DNA of 64,000 bases. Source: Progne subis subis (lineage: Eukaryota > Chordata > Aves > Passeriformes > Hirundinidae). The notes beneath the pieces were generated by a model. It was not told the origin of the DNA. It made no database searches and worked only from the letters and a program-made list of their open reading frames with translations. The number at the start of each line of letters is the position of its first letter. Position 1 is the first letter of the stretch. The position numbers were made by a program, and so were the translations under genes. The stretch lies in the NCBI GenBank assembly GCA_022316685.1, contig JAKJHU010000057.1:1860001-1924000 (forward strand), given 5' to 3'. Shown here in pieces: positions 36,471-47,608 of this stretch.

Positions 36471-38726
36471 GAGGCTCTTCACACATGGTGTGCTCAAAGC
36501 ACCTATTCTGACCTAGAAAATTCCTTGCCCTGTCTGTCTTCAAGAGCTTTCCTTACCTGAAGAGATAAACAAGAATGCAGCTGGGGGAAAGAACAACAAT
36601 AGATATTTTACAGGTCATCTTAACTGACTGAAATCAAAACACAAATTTATACAGCCCCAGATGCACTGTCCAGTTGGGCAGGTCAGGTGTCAAAGAAGCT
36701 CTTAATGGTTACACAGGTGTAATGGTCCTAAGCAGAAAGGAGAATGAGAATGGAGATTAACAGATTAGAAAGAAATTATGAGAGATTGTGAAGAGTAGCA
36801 AAAGAAGGGATATTTAAGGAGGATAAATATTATAGGAGTCATAAGAGCAATGACACTGATAGAACAAGAGATGTGAAGATGGTGACTGAAATACAAAAGG
36901 GAAGAACGCGCTCTGCAAATCAGCAGGTCTGACGACAAGTTTTTATGCTTGAAATTACCCAACATTACCCAACCAAAGAATTTATTTTTCCCATGTAGCT
37001 ATTGCTCACAGTCAAGCCCATATAATTAGAGATTTGTGCTGGCAAGGACAGATTGTGAATACAAAGGAAGGGGGTATTTCCTTCTGCTGCCTCCTCTGTG
37101 CCACAAAGAAGCTCTGGCAGGATCCAGTGAAAACAATCACTGTACACCACAGCAGATCATTTATGCAATGCTGAAGAGTCAAACTCAATCTGTGCAGGAG
37201 GAATCCCTCTTATACTCGATGTGTTGAACAAAATACAGTGTGGTGGTCAAGTAAGTCAAAAAAAAAATCTGATACTGAATTAAATGAGAGAGCTATAACT
37301 CAAGAGAAATTTCTGGAAATACTGGGTAATATTACATCTGGACATTAAATTGGAGTAAGGACGTACTTTAAATCAGACAGTATCTCTCTCTGAACATGCA
37401 TGTTTCATTCATGTTTGTAAGAATTTTGCATTGATTTGAAGGCTACTTTTGCATGGCACTACAGAAATTTACAGAGTACCACAGGAAAGTGATCTGGCCA
37501 CACAGCAGGACCACTGCAGCTGCTGGCCTTACTCCTCCTGCTTTCAGTGTCTATATGTCCTTTCACAAATACACAGCACAATGTTTGTTTCTTTCCTTGT
37601 CAATTATTCAGCTCATGGTTATAAGCAGCTTGGTCAAAAATAGCATCTCCTGGTGCTACAGCAAGTGAGCATGTAGGAATTTTAAAGAGGTCAAAAATGG
37701 GATGTGGTCAAGACTATTTTCTTTCTCCTATGTTTAACTTTCAAAGGGATCACCATGGGAAACAAATGACTATGCAGAAGAGATTTCCAGATCTCACTGA
37801 AAGAACTGGTGAGATTGAACAGGACCTTATACAGACATACACAGACATCAGTAAGATTCATTATACTCTCTGGTATGCATTCACTTTATAGCAGCAAGCA
37901 TAAGAAATAGCTAAGAGTTATGGAGTACATAAGAGGAAAAAAAGACTTTTCAATTATTTTAGTGAATTTTAGCTTTTAAATCTTTGAAAGTGTCAATTGC
38001 ATTGCCAGTTCATAGGGGAAAAGCAGTACAAATAGAATTCAAACATTCTAGTGGAACTGGTCTTACAGTAGAAATAAGAGGATACCACAAAACAGTGAAA
38101 AAGTTATCTTTATCTATAGAAGGTAAAAATTAGTTATTTTTATCTTATACTTCATAAGCATCACTTCTTCAAATTTAGGGCACTGCTAGCTAGTAAGCAG
38201 ATATTTACAAAATCAGTTCACAGTACTTTCTGGTACTAGACTCCTGACTGGTCTTTGCAGGGCTGTTAAATATAGGACAACTAGGAAATCCCACGATCTA
38301 AGAGCAAAAAGGTCAATAGCTGGGGGTGAAACATAGTAGAAATATGCCAGAGGCTACAGTAAAATGGTCAACTCATTATAGAGCTCCAGCTTTAACCTTT
38401 CAGATCCCTCTTCCCAGCCGCTTACAGCAAGCACGGCTTTTGTTTCCACAACAGCTTCCCTGAAACCTCAGTATTCCCACTCTCCCCCACAACATTATCA
38501 TAGTAGACAGGATATAGCTACTAATAAAAATGTTATGGAATTTATGAAACTGTGGCATTTTTTGTTGTAGCATGGTCTATGCCCAGCTGTATTAATCCAG
38601 AGCTAACACAGTTCTCAGTAATCTTCTTCATGGGCAATAAGGAAACACCAAAACTGCTGCGGACATCTGCAGCCAAAATGACCATTAAAGAATGCCAATG
38701 CAATACCCAACTATTTTTTTATAGTG

Positions 38727-38740
38727 TATATATATATATA
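38727..38740. repeat. (TA)7 dinucleotide repeat
   Basis: Seven TA units inside a T/A-rich context, after TTTTTTTATAGTG. Confidence 0.85.
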
Positions 38741-41700
38741 AATGTTTTGGTTTGTTTTCTAAGGTCTAACACTGCAGCCCTCTCTTCCCTTTGGGCAGTT
38801 ATATATACTTTTATATATTTTCAAGATCTAGCGAGACTGTATAACTGAAACCTCCATCAGCCCAGGTCTGCAAATCTTTTCCAAGTCTTCCTGAGAATCT
38901 GCAGAACTAAGCAGCTCCAGAGCAGGGTGTGTATTCAGACCATCAGTCTTTTTACTGCAGATTTTCATGTGAGTGGCTGTTAAAAACACCCATACTTTGT
39001 TAATCAAGCTTCCAAGACATTGAGAACTAACAATAAAATTTCTGTAGAGACTTATAAGATGGAAATAATAAATGCTATGAAACAGGAGCAAATGATTCTT
39101 GGATCTTGAGATTATCCTTTTATTCTCCCAGCTGTTTTCAATATTGTATCAATTAGTTACTCCTGTCATGTTTTCATCTGAAGAGACTAGGAAATACAAA
39201 TTGTCCCAAGAGCTTCTGGACTTATCTGGTGTTTGAATCATATGAAGGACAATTGAACATGAACTGACTAGTGCTAATACATTATTTTCCTACAACAATT
39301 GCTGAGCTATTAATTATTTTACACAAATTAATTAATGTTTATATTATCTAATTTCATGTTAGCATCATTTGTACACAAATTAATTTTAAGAAATATTTTC
39401 TCTATGTGTGAAGAAGAATCACATTTATTAAAAAATTCAGAAATTTGAAATTTATGTCCAGTTTTACTCTCATCTTGAGAAAATATCAAAACCTTGCTAC
39501 TTGATCCAGAGATGCTGTAACCTTTTAATGACAAACTTACCTTTTACGTGGATCTTTGAATAGATTCTATTTATTTTCAAAAGAACTAAACATTTACTTT
39601 GGTAAAACACAAATAAAAGTGTCACATATCAAGAATCATATCATGGCTAGTGAGTCATAGTTAATTACATCGTTGTAGACTGAATTATCTGCAAAAGTTG
39701 CAATCATAAAAGCAACTAAGATAAAAAGACTTATAATTATTTTGTAAAGGCAATATTTTATGGATAATGAATACAAATAGATGAGTCTACATGTAAGACT
39801 GTTTTAACTTGGTGTGTGGCAGAATTACAAGAACAAAAGTTAATGAGAGTACAAAACACAAAGAAGAGAGAGGGTCCTGATCTATTATTTAATACTAGAA
39901 ATAGTATCTCAAATTTATATAGCACAGCAAAGGCTTCCCAGATCTTTTATGAACCAAGACATCTGCAAATGTGTTAAACTGTCCAAAGATTGTTCGTTTA
40001 TGCTTGGTTAATACAGCAATTCTCTGCTTATCTTCTCAATAACAAGTGGAAATCCCACCTGAAGAGTTATCTCAAAACAGAGAGAAAACTGCACTAAATC
40101 CTGATTTGACAATCAAGTCAATTATTTGATTGACACAACCATTTTCTGAAAAATAACTATTAATATTGTCAGAAAGTTGCTGAAAGTGACTGCTTGGCTT
40201 TTTTATACTGAATGAGGGTGATGTCACAAAACTGGCTGACTAAAAGAGTATCCAAAAGCTGTGTTAAAACTGTCAGGAAGTAAGAAGCAGGGAAAGGCAC
40301 AAAGACCAAAAAGCTATCAGGTAGCATTTGTAAATTGCCCATGTAAAGCATCATTGATTAATTCCAGTGAGGGGCTAGTTCCTGGCAGTGGGTACACAAA
40401 GATTATAAAAATCATTTAAAGTCTGTGAATGGAACTGACTGAAAATGAAGCAATAGGACAGACTTGAAGGAAACAGCAGCCTCAGTGTGCTCTGAAGGAA
40501 GAGAGAACACCAGCAGCATCCCAAACACCTGTGGGACATCATTGCATGGTTGGGCATCTGGAGAAGGATGCTCAGAATGCTCAGAAGAAATATGAGCAGT
40601 GGAACTGGCAATTAAAGGTACAAGTACTGTAAAAAGAAGAGGAAAAGGCAGCAACAAGGTGACATGACCACTCTTCAGGAGTGATCATTTTATGATCTAA
40701 TAACCATATCTCTAGTTTATTTCTTTTCACACTGTCACCTATTCATGCATAATATAAAATAACAGACATTTGATCCATGTCATGTCAGAACTTCCTCCCC
40801 TACTAATTTTGTACTGAGGGATAACTCCTGTTCAGTTGTTCACACAGAAGAGGCAGCATGATCTCTCTTCCTTATGCACTGGGATGCCTTGAAGACCAGC
40901 AAGCATCTCTGCAACACCCTGATGGAATGGGCTGAAATGCAAATTTTTTCCTCTCATCCCTTCTGAAATGAAAACGTTATACATAAATTCTTTGTAGATG
41001 CCAGAGCTTAGAAACTAGGTCTTTTATTATAAGGAAAAAAACCCAAAAAACCAAAAACCAGAAGGTGCAGTTGGCATCAGCTAGTTGCCATGTGGAAGGA
41101 GCTGAGGGGGAAAAGCTACTGCAGTTGCCTTCTCCAGATGTTGCCAAGAATGATTTTTGCACACTTATCAAACACATGTGCAAGGATATATGTAGGCTGT
41201 AGGATGCAGTAAATGATGTGGCTGAAATTGTTAGTAGTGTTCAAGTGTTTAGCTAAGATGTGTTTAGCTTTTCTATGATGAGCTGTTTGGAGTAAAATCT
41301 CACTTGGAATGGAATTTAAGGGTTAGATTGCCAATGGCTAAGCATGAATTAGTGCTTGCTAATACTTTTCAGAGTCCTCCTATTTTTTGAATGTCCTGTT
41401 CTATGATGAGAACTGAGTACCTTTCCAAACCCTTCAAAACCATCACTTTATTTTGCCTCACCTTTCTGTTCATGCCCTCTTTCTCTTGCTTCTCATCTCC
41501 ATGCCTTTTTTGTCTCCAAACAAACCCCTAGCTCTTTAAGCTTTATAAAGCTACAGAAAAAGTGTTTTGGTATGAATAGACATCTCAAAATGTCACTATT
41601 TTATCCATTCTATCCCCTCCTACCCAAATCCTCTCGCTGTCTTGTCTATTTAATTGGAAGTTCTCTCAGATGGGAAGTTCCTGTAACTTGTCTGACACAG

Positions 41701-41883
41701 CTGGTATCATTCTCAACTGAAATTCCTTGGCACAATTGTAAATGCTAATGTTAATAAATCCTTATCCTGCTCATTACTTTTAAGTATTCTATCAAAAATA
41801 GCCAAATAAGGGGCGTTTTTTTAAGTACTGTAGATTCTGGAGATGCAACTTATGCAGGCATTTCTTTATTTTTTTCTATATAG

Positions 41884-42097
41884 CTTTATGGTGGTTTTGC
41901 CGGCTTTTATTACATATGCTTTCTCAGATGGAAGCTGCTGTCACAGGCATTTCAAAGCACTTGACCGAGTCCTGGAGAATTCACACACAGCTATGCTAAA
42001 CAATACATCCTCATCAGTGACAGACGGCAGAATAATAAATCTAAGAGATGCCAGAGGAGAGTCACTGGCACTAGGGAACAATCCAAGCCCTGTCTAA
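41884..42097 (+). other. Candidate 3'-terminal coding exon, unidentified
   Basis: A pyrimidine-rich run ending in CTATATAG forms a good splice acceptor at 41883. After one base completing a split codon, the frame stays open for 70 codons to TAA (42095-42097). It starts hydrophobic (FMVVLPAFITYAF), continues with Cys-rich SDGSCCHRHF, has an NNTS sequon, and ends polar. This would suit the end of a membrane segment plus a tail, but I recognise no family. Against it: the other two frames from the same acceptor also stay open for 26 and 37 codons, no partner exon was found upstream in the window, and 70 open codons are common by chance. AATAAA at 42760 could serve as a poly-A signal. Confidence 0.22.
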
Positions 42098-42957
42098 GGG
42101 TTTCCAGTCTTCTGAGCTTTCAGGCAATGCACCTAGAAGGTGCCACTGTGAATTTATCAGTCGCATCACTGATTCACTGCCTCCATCAGAGGACCAAGAC
42201 TCCGCCAGAGCGTTGCCAAGCAACGTTGTCTTGGGCTAAACACAAATATAGGTGCCACAAAGGCTTCATGATTGACTGAAGTCTGTTTTCTTTACACTGA
42301 GAATCTTGCCTTCAGTCGTCATGCAGGTCTGCATTGCCCTAAAATTTTGCTGCTCGAAGCTCTGCATGGAATGTGCGGGAATTCAGATCCCAGGCTGCAA
42401 TGAGCTGTAACTCACTGCTGCAGTGGTGTAAACAAAAGGCCTTTACTCCGCCATTCTTCTTTTGCAAGAACATTTAACTCAATTTATGTTTTTGATGGTG
42501 CTGCCATTTGCTAACCATACAACCAGCAAAAGATCATCTCTAGGCTTTTGGCTCACATGCTGCATATAAGATTGTAATGAGACCCATCAACGCAGTGACT
42601 CAATCTATGTCACAGAGCAGCAATGCTAAATAGGTGTTTGCATTCATCTGTTTATTTCCAGCTGTCTTGATAAATACCAGTTCTTTCTCAATGCTATTCC
42701 TTAGCACCATTTTGAAAACACCATGAATGAAAAGGTCCCTTTTTTGGAAGAGAGATACTAATAAAAGAATCGGCTTTTACATTCCTTTTTATTACAGAGA
42801 GCTTAGGCAATATGATTTATTTTAGTGAGGTTGCTCATGGTAGTATTTTGGTTTTTAATGTTACTGACTGGTTGTCCATTTTTATCCGAGTTATTCACAA
42901 GGGTGTTTTGTTTAAAAATGCACAAAGGTATCTTATTAAATAATGTCACAAACATGA
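42098..42957. promoter_or_regulatory. Conserved-element-like stretch, possible 3' UTR or enhancer
   Basis: The sequence is non-repetitive and of balanced composition. It contains an X-box-like palindrome (listed separately), E-boxes, TGACTCA (AP-1) near 42.6 kb, and AATAAA at 42760. If the upstream frame is a real last exon this would be its 3' UTR; otherwise it reads like enhancer DNA leading into the motif-dense block that follows. Confidence 0.3.
42211..42225. promoter_or_regulatory. RFX X-box-like palindrome
   Basis: CGTTGCCAAGCAACG contains facing GTTGC and GCAAC half sites with three bases between them, close to the RFX-family X-box (GTTGCC, short spacer, GGCAAC). RFX factors regulate ciliary and MHC class II genes. 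The match is seen in the sequence; use is inferred. Confidence 0.4.
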
Positions 42958-43030
42958 AGTTCATTATTATGCAAATGCCATCCTCAGAACAGATTTGTTA
43001 ATTGCAACTCATTTGCATAATTAATGAACT
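42958..43030. repeat. 20-base inverted repeat with facing octamer motifs
   Basis: The left arm (42958-42977) and right arm (43010-43030) are reverse complements except for one inserted base. Each arm contains the POU octamer ATGCAAAT or its complement ATTTGCAT, next to a TCATTA/TTAATGA homeodomain core. The loop is 32 bases and holds TTAATTG. Octamers are targets of POU-domain factors such as OCT1/OCT4/BRN. A chance inverted repeat of this length is unlikely even in AT-rich DNA, so it probably reflects an inverted duplication, selection, or both. Confidence 0.7.
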
Positions 43031-43225
43031 CTCAAATGAATAATGCCTTTGCAGATTTGTGCAGCATTGTTTTAAAATAAATTATAAAATACATGTCAAA
43101 TGAAGAGTGCTTCTTAGATTCCCATAGCATTGTTTGAAAATTAATTACCAAATGCTTGTCAAATTAAAATGAGTTTATAGTTTTTACAAATTTTTTAAAT
43201 TAATCACAAAATAAAATGTCACCAT
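42971..43225. repeat. Diverged tandem array, period about 60-65 bases
   Basis: Units begin with (T/G)CAAATG-like strings at 42971, 43032, 43096 and 43159, with a partial one at 43219. The spacings are 61, 64, 63 and 60. Units at 43032 and 43096 share TCAAATGAA at the start, AGCATTGTTT in the middle, and AAAATnAATTA followed by AAAT near the end, roughly 70% alike by eye. The 43159 unit shares the start and the AAATTAAT end. The first unit shares CAAATG and CAGATTTGT at matching offsets but is weaker. It appears to be an ancient minisatellite-like expansion now reading as unique DNA, overlapping the octamer inverted repeat. Confidence 0.6.
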
Positions 43226-43645
43226 AGTAAAGCAAATAACTTGTTCTATTTTTCAAAAAAGAAATATGTAGAAATACATTTAAACTTAAGTTTGTTATAT
43301 TGGTCCTGAGTTTTAGTCATTTTGTCATAGTGTTACAATTTAACAAGATTGGTAGCTCTTTATACGTTAATGTTTTAGTAAATTGAGATTAATTTAGTTA
43401 TACTGTGCTGGATCTCTAATACTACTCATGATTAATGATACTGCATGTAAAAATTTTGTGCGGCCAAGGTCATGATATATTAGCAACAAAAAAGCCTGGA
43501 CCTCCAAGAATAGTAGATTCATGCTGGTTTTTATAAAGGGTTATGTATCTTCAACAGTCATTTGGTATCTGAATATTTTCTAAGCAGTGCCTTGGACCAG
43601 AACTTTTATTTCTTGTCATTTCATGTCATTTCAACCTATGATTCC

Positions 43646-43664
43646 TTTTTTTTTTTTTTTTTTT
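43646..43664. repeat. T19 homopolymer run
   Basis: Nineteen T forming the core of the pyrimidine tract that precedes the exon-like segment at 43681. Confidence 0.9.
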
Positions 43665-43680
43665 CTCCTTCTTTTCATAG

Positions 43681-43969
43681 AGAAATCAACTAGAAGTTCA
43701 TGAAGCTAAACATTTCCCTGCATTCATAACCATAGAGTCTAAACTAAGTCAGATCCATCTCAAGAATTCAACGCTACTTCTTGATATCCCTTGTCTTATA
43801 TTTTAAAACCCGAATTATAGATGATCTTCTATTCTGAGACACAAAACCTTAGGCAGATTGTCTGCTTTCTGTAAATTAATGTTCACTGATTCTACAGCAA
43901 GAAAAACCCTTAGTGTCCTGAGTACCTGAACATCTCTGTAAACGACAAAGGATTTGAATATACTGTTAG
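43681..43969 (+). other. Exon-like segment between strong splice signals
   Basis: A T19 run plus CTCCTTCTTTTCATAG forms an excellent-looking acceptor ending at 43680, and TTAG followed by GTAAAG gives a good donor at 43969/43970. The 289 bases between them are open in one frame for 41 codons (starting RNQLEVHEAKHFPAF) and then hit TAA, so the segment could be a non-coding RNA exon, a UTR exon or a cryptic exon. Nothing in the translation is recognisable. Splice-site-like pairs of this quality also occur by chance. Confidence 0.18.
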
Positions 43970-44242
43970 GTAAAGCAAAAAAAGGCTACGGAAGCACCTC
44001 ATTATTCTTTAAGATTGTCCTTGCTAGATAAAGAGAGAGCTTTCAACCGTTTCACAACCCTCTGAGTTATGCTAAAATTCATCCCAAGCAATTAATAAGG
44101 TCCACAGCCATTGTTTAAAGCATCCTGGAGGAGGAACCATTCCTATTTTCACATTTACCTTAGCCATAATTCTTAAGAACAGTTCCATCCTTTAGATGTT
44201 ATCTTATTTATCATTTTACTAAGCATTGTGTTGGTAACGTGA

Positions 44243-44294
44243 ATATATATATATGGGTGTGTGTGGGTGTGGGGGTGTGTGTGTGCCTGTGTGT
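44243..44294. repeat. (AT)n joined to (GT)n/GGGTGT tract
   Basis: About six AT units run directly into GT/GGGTGT repeats, including a G5 run. The plus strand carries three G-runs of at least three bases within 25 bases, one short of a standard four-run quadruplex. The GT part can adopt Z-form DNA. Confidence 0.85.
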
Positions 44295-45540
44295 AAGCAA
44301 GTATCATTTTAACTTAAGACCAGAAGTTAAGGGTAAATCTCATATAGTTTAAAAAAATTCCAGTTCCTGGAATTTACTCTGGGTTACTTAAGGTTACTGA
44401 TGACTGTGGTGTGACAAGTGAAAACATAAATGTGGAAAATAGATTGAGCCATTTCAAAGAATTCTTCAGGTTAAATAGAGATCAGGTATGTGATGTAACC
44501 AAAGGAATCATCTTTTCTGGCTTTCCAACGCTGCAGCCTTAAGATTCGTTCTTCTAAGGAATCAATAGGGATTATCAGTAAAAAAGCACAAGACTTCTCT
44601 TAGGTTAGGTTGGTTTAAACTTGAGGCAATAAGATTTGTTTTCATACCCCATAAAACACATTAAAAGCATGCAAAGCATACAAGAGATTGCAATAAATAA
44701 TATCAAATGAAGGAGCATCTTGTCAGAAACATTTTTCAAATATTGGAAGAAGTAATGGTGGTCAGATGATAACCAAATGAGGAGTACAGTAATAGGCATA
44801 CACATTGGCCATGCAGATGACAGAATGTTGTTCTGTGCCTTCAGATGACCACAGATGCCACATCAGTACTGCTGCTAAGGAAGAAGGATCTGGAAAACAC
44901 AGTAAAGCTGCTGTAGAACAGGCTTCTGGAGAGCTTTAGCATGGTGTGGTTTCTGGCCATAAGTAACCAATGAAATATACTGGGGACTGCGATCAGAGGT
45001 GGCACCGAAACTCTGGGGTGATAAGAGATTACATTCAAGAAAACCTTAAGCTCTTGATTTTAGGTGTCAACAAGTCAATCACAGGTGTGAGAGCTTCTAA
45101 TGAAGAATATAGCCACTATCACTTTAAAGTTTATTCCCTTGATTACTCAAGAGCTGACTAGTTGGGTATGAGTCATCCATCACAACGTCTGTTGCCCTGG
45201 AGATTTAAAATGTTCAATGTGTTGTTGCTTTACTGTGTCAGTGAGTTTCCTGACGTACAGAGAGTTGGTTATGTCTTTGCATTGAAAGTACATGTAGAGA
45301 ATACTAGTGAGATTAAATTCCCTGTTTGCCCTTCAGACTAATCCCAGCCCCTAAACACCAGGCAAAAATATTTCCTCTGATGATAAAAAGTCGGTTTGAT
45401 TGCCACAAAGAACTGGTCTGCACTAAGCAGTCTGGAAAGAGTCATCAGTTTTAGAAATTTCACTAGATTAAGCAAGAAAATGTTTCCCCTTAGCAGTCTC
45501 ACAGATATTAAAGGACCTTGGATTACTTTTTATTATAATA

Positions 45541-45594
45541 TGCATTCCTTGTTTTTAAATCCTTTTTAATAAATTCTTTCTGCATTCCTTGTTT
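45541..45594. repeat. 40-base-spaced repeat of a 14-mer
   Basis: TGCATTCCTTGTTT occurs at 45541 and exactly 40 bases later at 45581, followed in both copies by A-rich sequence. It is a partial, diverged tandem duplication. Confidence 0.7.
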
Positions 45595-46042
45595 ATAAAA
45601 TCTTCACTTAGATAAAGAAAGGAGAAGTTTAACTTAACTTTGCAACAGTGTCTTCTTTCTTCCTCCCTTCATCTGCAAAATAGCTATAGAATTTCTGGAC
45701 CATGGGGCATAAAGTTTCTGGATATCCAGAAGGAGGATATATTGTGCAAATTCTCCAAATGGTTGGAAAAAAAACATTTAGACTGTCATATGCTGGTGTG
45801 GGTCACATTGCATTTCTACTTATGCATACTGCCAACAGTGCTGTGCTGAGAGAGATGCTGTCCGGATCATAGGCAGTGCCCTATGTGGATTAAAATCTAA
45901 CCTTCATAAGAAAATCACCTCTTTACCAAAAATATCAAATATTGCAAGAGAAATTAAAAGTAACAAAGATGAATATGACACACTTTATATGTACACATAT
46001 TACTGATTAATAAAAAACTGGCTTGTAAAGATAATGAAGCAT

Positions 46043-46064
46043 CTCAATCTTAACTCAATCTTAA
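46043..46064. repeat. 11-base perfect tandem duplication
   Basis: CTCAATCTTAA is present twice in direct succession. A similar near-duplicate (TTGGAGATA, TTGGAGAATA) follows within 10 bases, suggesting a local slippage-prone site. Confidence 0.85.
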
Positions 46065-47058
46065 CTAATACTTGGAGATATTGGAGAATAAAATAGTTAA
46101 GGATCTTGCGTGGAATATTAAAGGCAGTTAAAGAAGTAAGAACAAGATCAGTATCTTAATTTTAATCATGTGTGCTTTGTCTTGATTCTACATCTTCACT
46201 GCAATGAGAATTCTAACATGGCAGTTTCCTCTCAGCTAGAATTTTCTAAATTCACCACTGTTTCCATGTGCATTATTATAAAAAGTAAAAGTTTTTATCT
46301 AATAATTATGCAGCTAACTTCTCTGTTAGTGTAAAAATTTACATTAATTTATATGAAGTTTTTAAACACAGAATTACTGTTGAAAGAGAGTTTGAGCTGT
46401 GAAGCAGTCTGATTTCAGCTTTAATGCAATCAGTGAAATTGCACTGATCTGGTAAGAATGAGACATGGCACTGCTGCACTGCTGTTACACAAACACTCCT
46501 ATTATTCTATCTTCTTCTTCTATGAATGCCAGTTTTTCTTGCTTATTTAAATATTCTCTTAATCCAACAAAATTCAATAAGAATGCATTAATAAATATAT
46601 TATTTGTTTTCCCTGAAACTTTTATGAGTGAAGGACCAGAAGAATTACTGCCATTGAGCAGACTGGAGAGCAAGAGTGTGGAAGAGGCTCTGGCATGTGA
46701 GAGGAAGCAAGCAGAGCGTGCACCAGTGGAGTGTCCTAACCACACACACAGCCAACAGCACCCACTCAACCCACCCAACCTGCTGCAAAGTCTTTTAATC
46801 AAAGCCACACATGCAAAAGATTCTATTCTAATAGAAATTTATTCTTTTAATTCGCTTAGGGGAAGAAATCCAGGGAGGCACGTTGGAAAACTATTTCTTT
46901 TTTTGCTTTTAAAAATAAACAAAAAAATACACTCTTCTTAAAAACAATCAAGGTGCAGATTTCTCTATGAGTTATAAACAAAGTGGAAAAGGATTTTTTC
47001 AATCCTATCAGAACTGCATTGAACTAGTTATGTAAGACAATTTAGTGCTCTGGAAAAT

Positions 47059-47075
47059 AGTAATAATAATAATAA
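47059..47075. repeat. (TAA)n trinucleotide repeat
   Basis: Five TAA units ending in an A8 run. Confidence 0.85.
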
Positions 47076-47588
47076 AAAAAAGACTGAAGGAATTAAACTC
47101 TAATAGACCTGCCTTTAGAAAGTCACACATCCAATGTCAACTATAGAAGGATTACTGGGGACTTATTCTGCAGTAATCTTCAATTTATAATCGCTTAGTT
47201 TCTTTTGGATTAGATTCAGTCCATTTCATTAACCTGTAGTAAGGTTTTTTCCTTTCTTGCATTTTAATCCACTCTAGCCTGATTTACAAAGATTAACTTC
47301 AAATTGAAGTCCTTGACATCCACATCCCTATGTCAGAATATTTGACTTGGAAACATACAACTCGTAAAACGTGTATTGAATAATGGCTCCTTTAAATTTT
47401 AATAATTAAAAACGTATCAGTCTGAAAATTATTGATAAACAAGTTTGTAATGACATCATTCTTCTCAGACATTCCAAAACATACTGTTAAACCCAAAAAA
47501 CAAACACCAAATTTGAATATGCATTTAGTGACCTTGAGGATAAGAAATATTCATTCTGATTTAAAAAATTAAACTAAAGTTAATGAAG

Positions 47589-47608
47589 AGATATATCTAT
47601 ATATATAT
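47589..47608. repeat. Imperfect (AT)n repeat
   Basis: AT repeats interrupted once by C (GATATATCTATATATATATG). Confidence 0.8.

Larger units (their letters stand above)
36301..41883. other. Gene-free AT-rich unique sequence
   Basis: No gene is seen. It holds an A21 run (36450-36470), a (TA)7 repeat near 38.73 kb, an A/C tract near 41.04 kb, and a small conserved-element-like part at 38.54-38.71 kb. Open frames of 60 to 98 codons have no domain and are often mirrored in other frames, for example 40375-40657 where two minus frames overlap. Confidence 0.5.

Noticed and set aside
46465..46941. 158-codon plus-strand open frame, the longest in the window
   Set aside because: No recognisable domain, low-complexity and AT-driven composition at both ends, a 107-codon minus frame overlapping it, and no supporting splice or promoter context. 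A frame of this length is plausible by chance in 64 kb.
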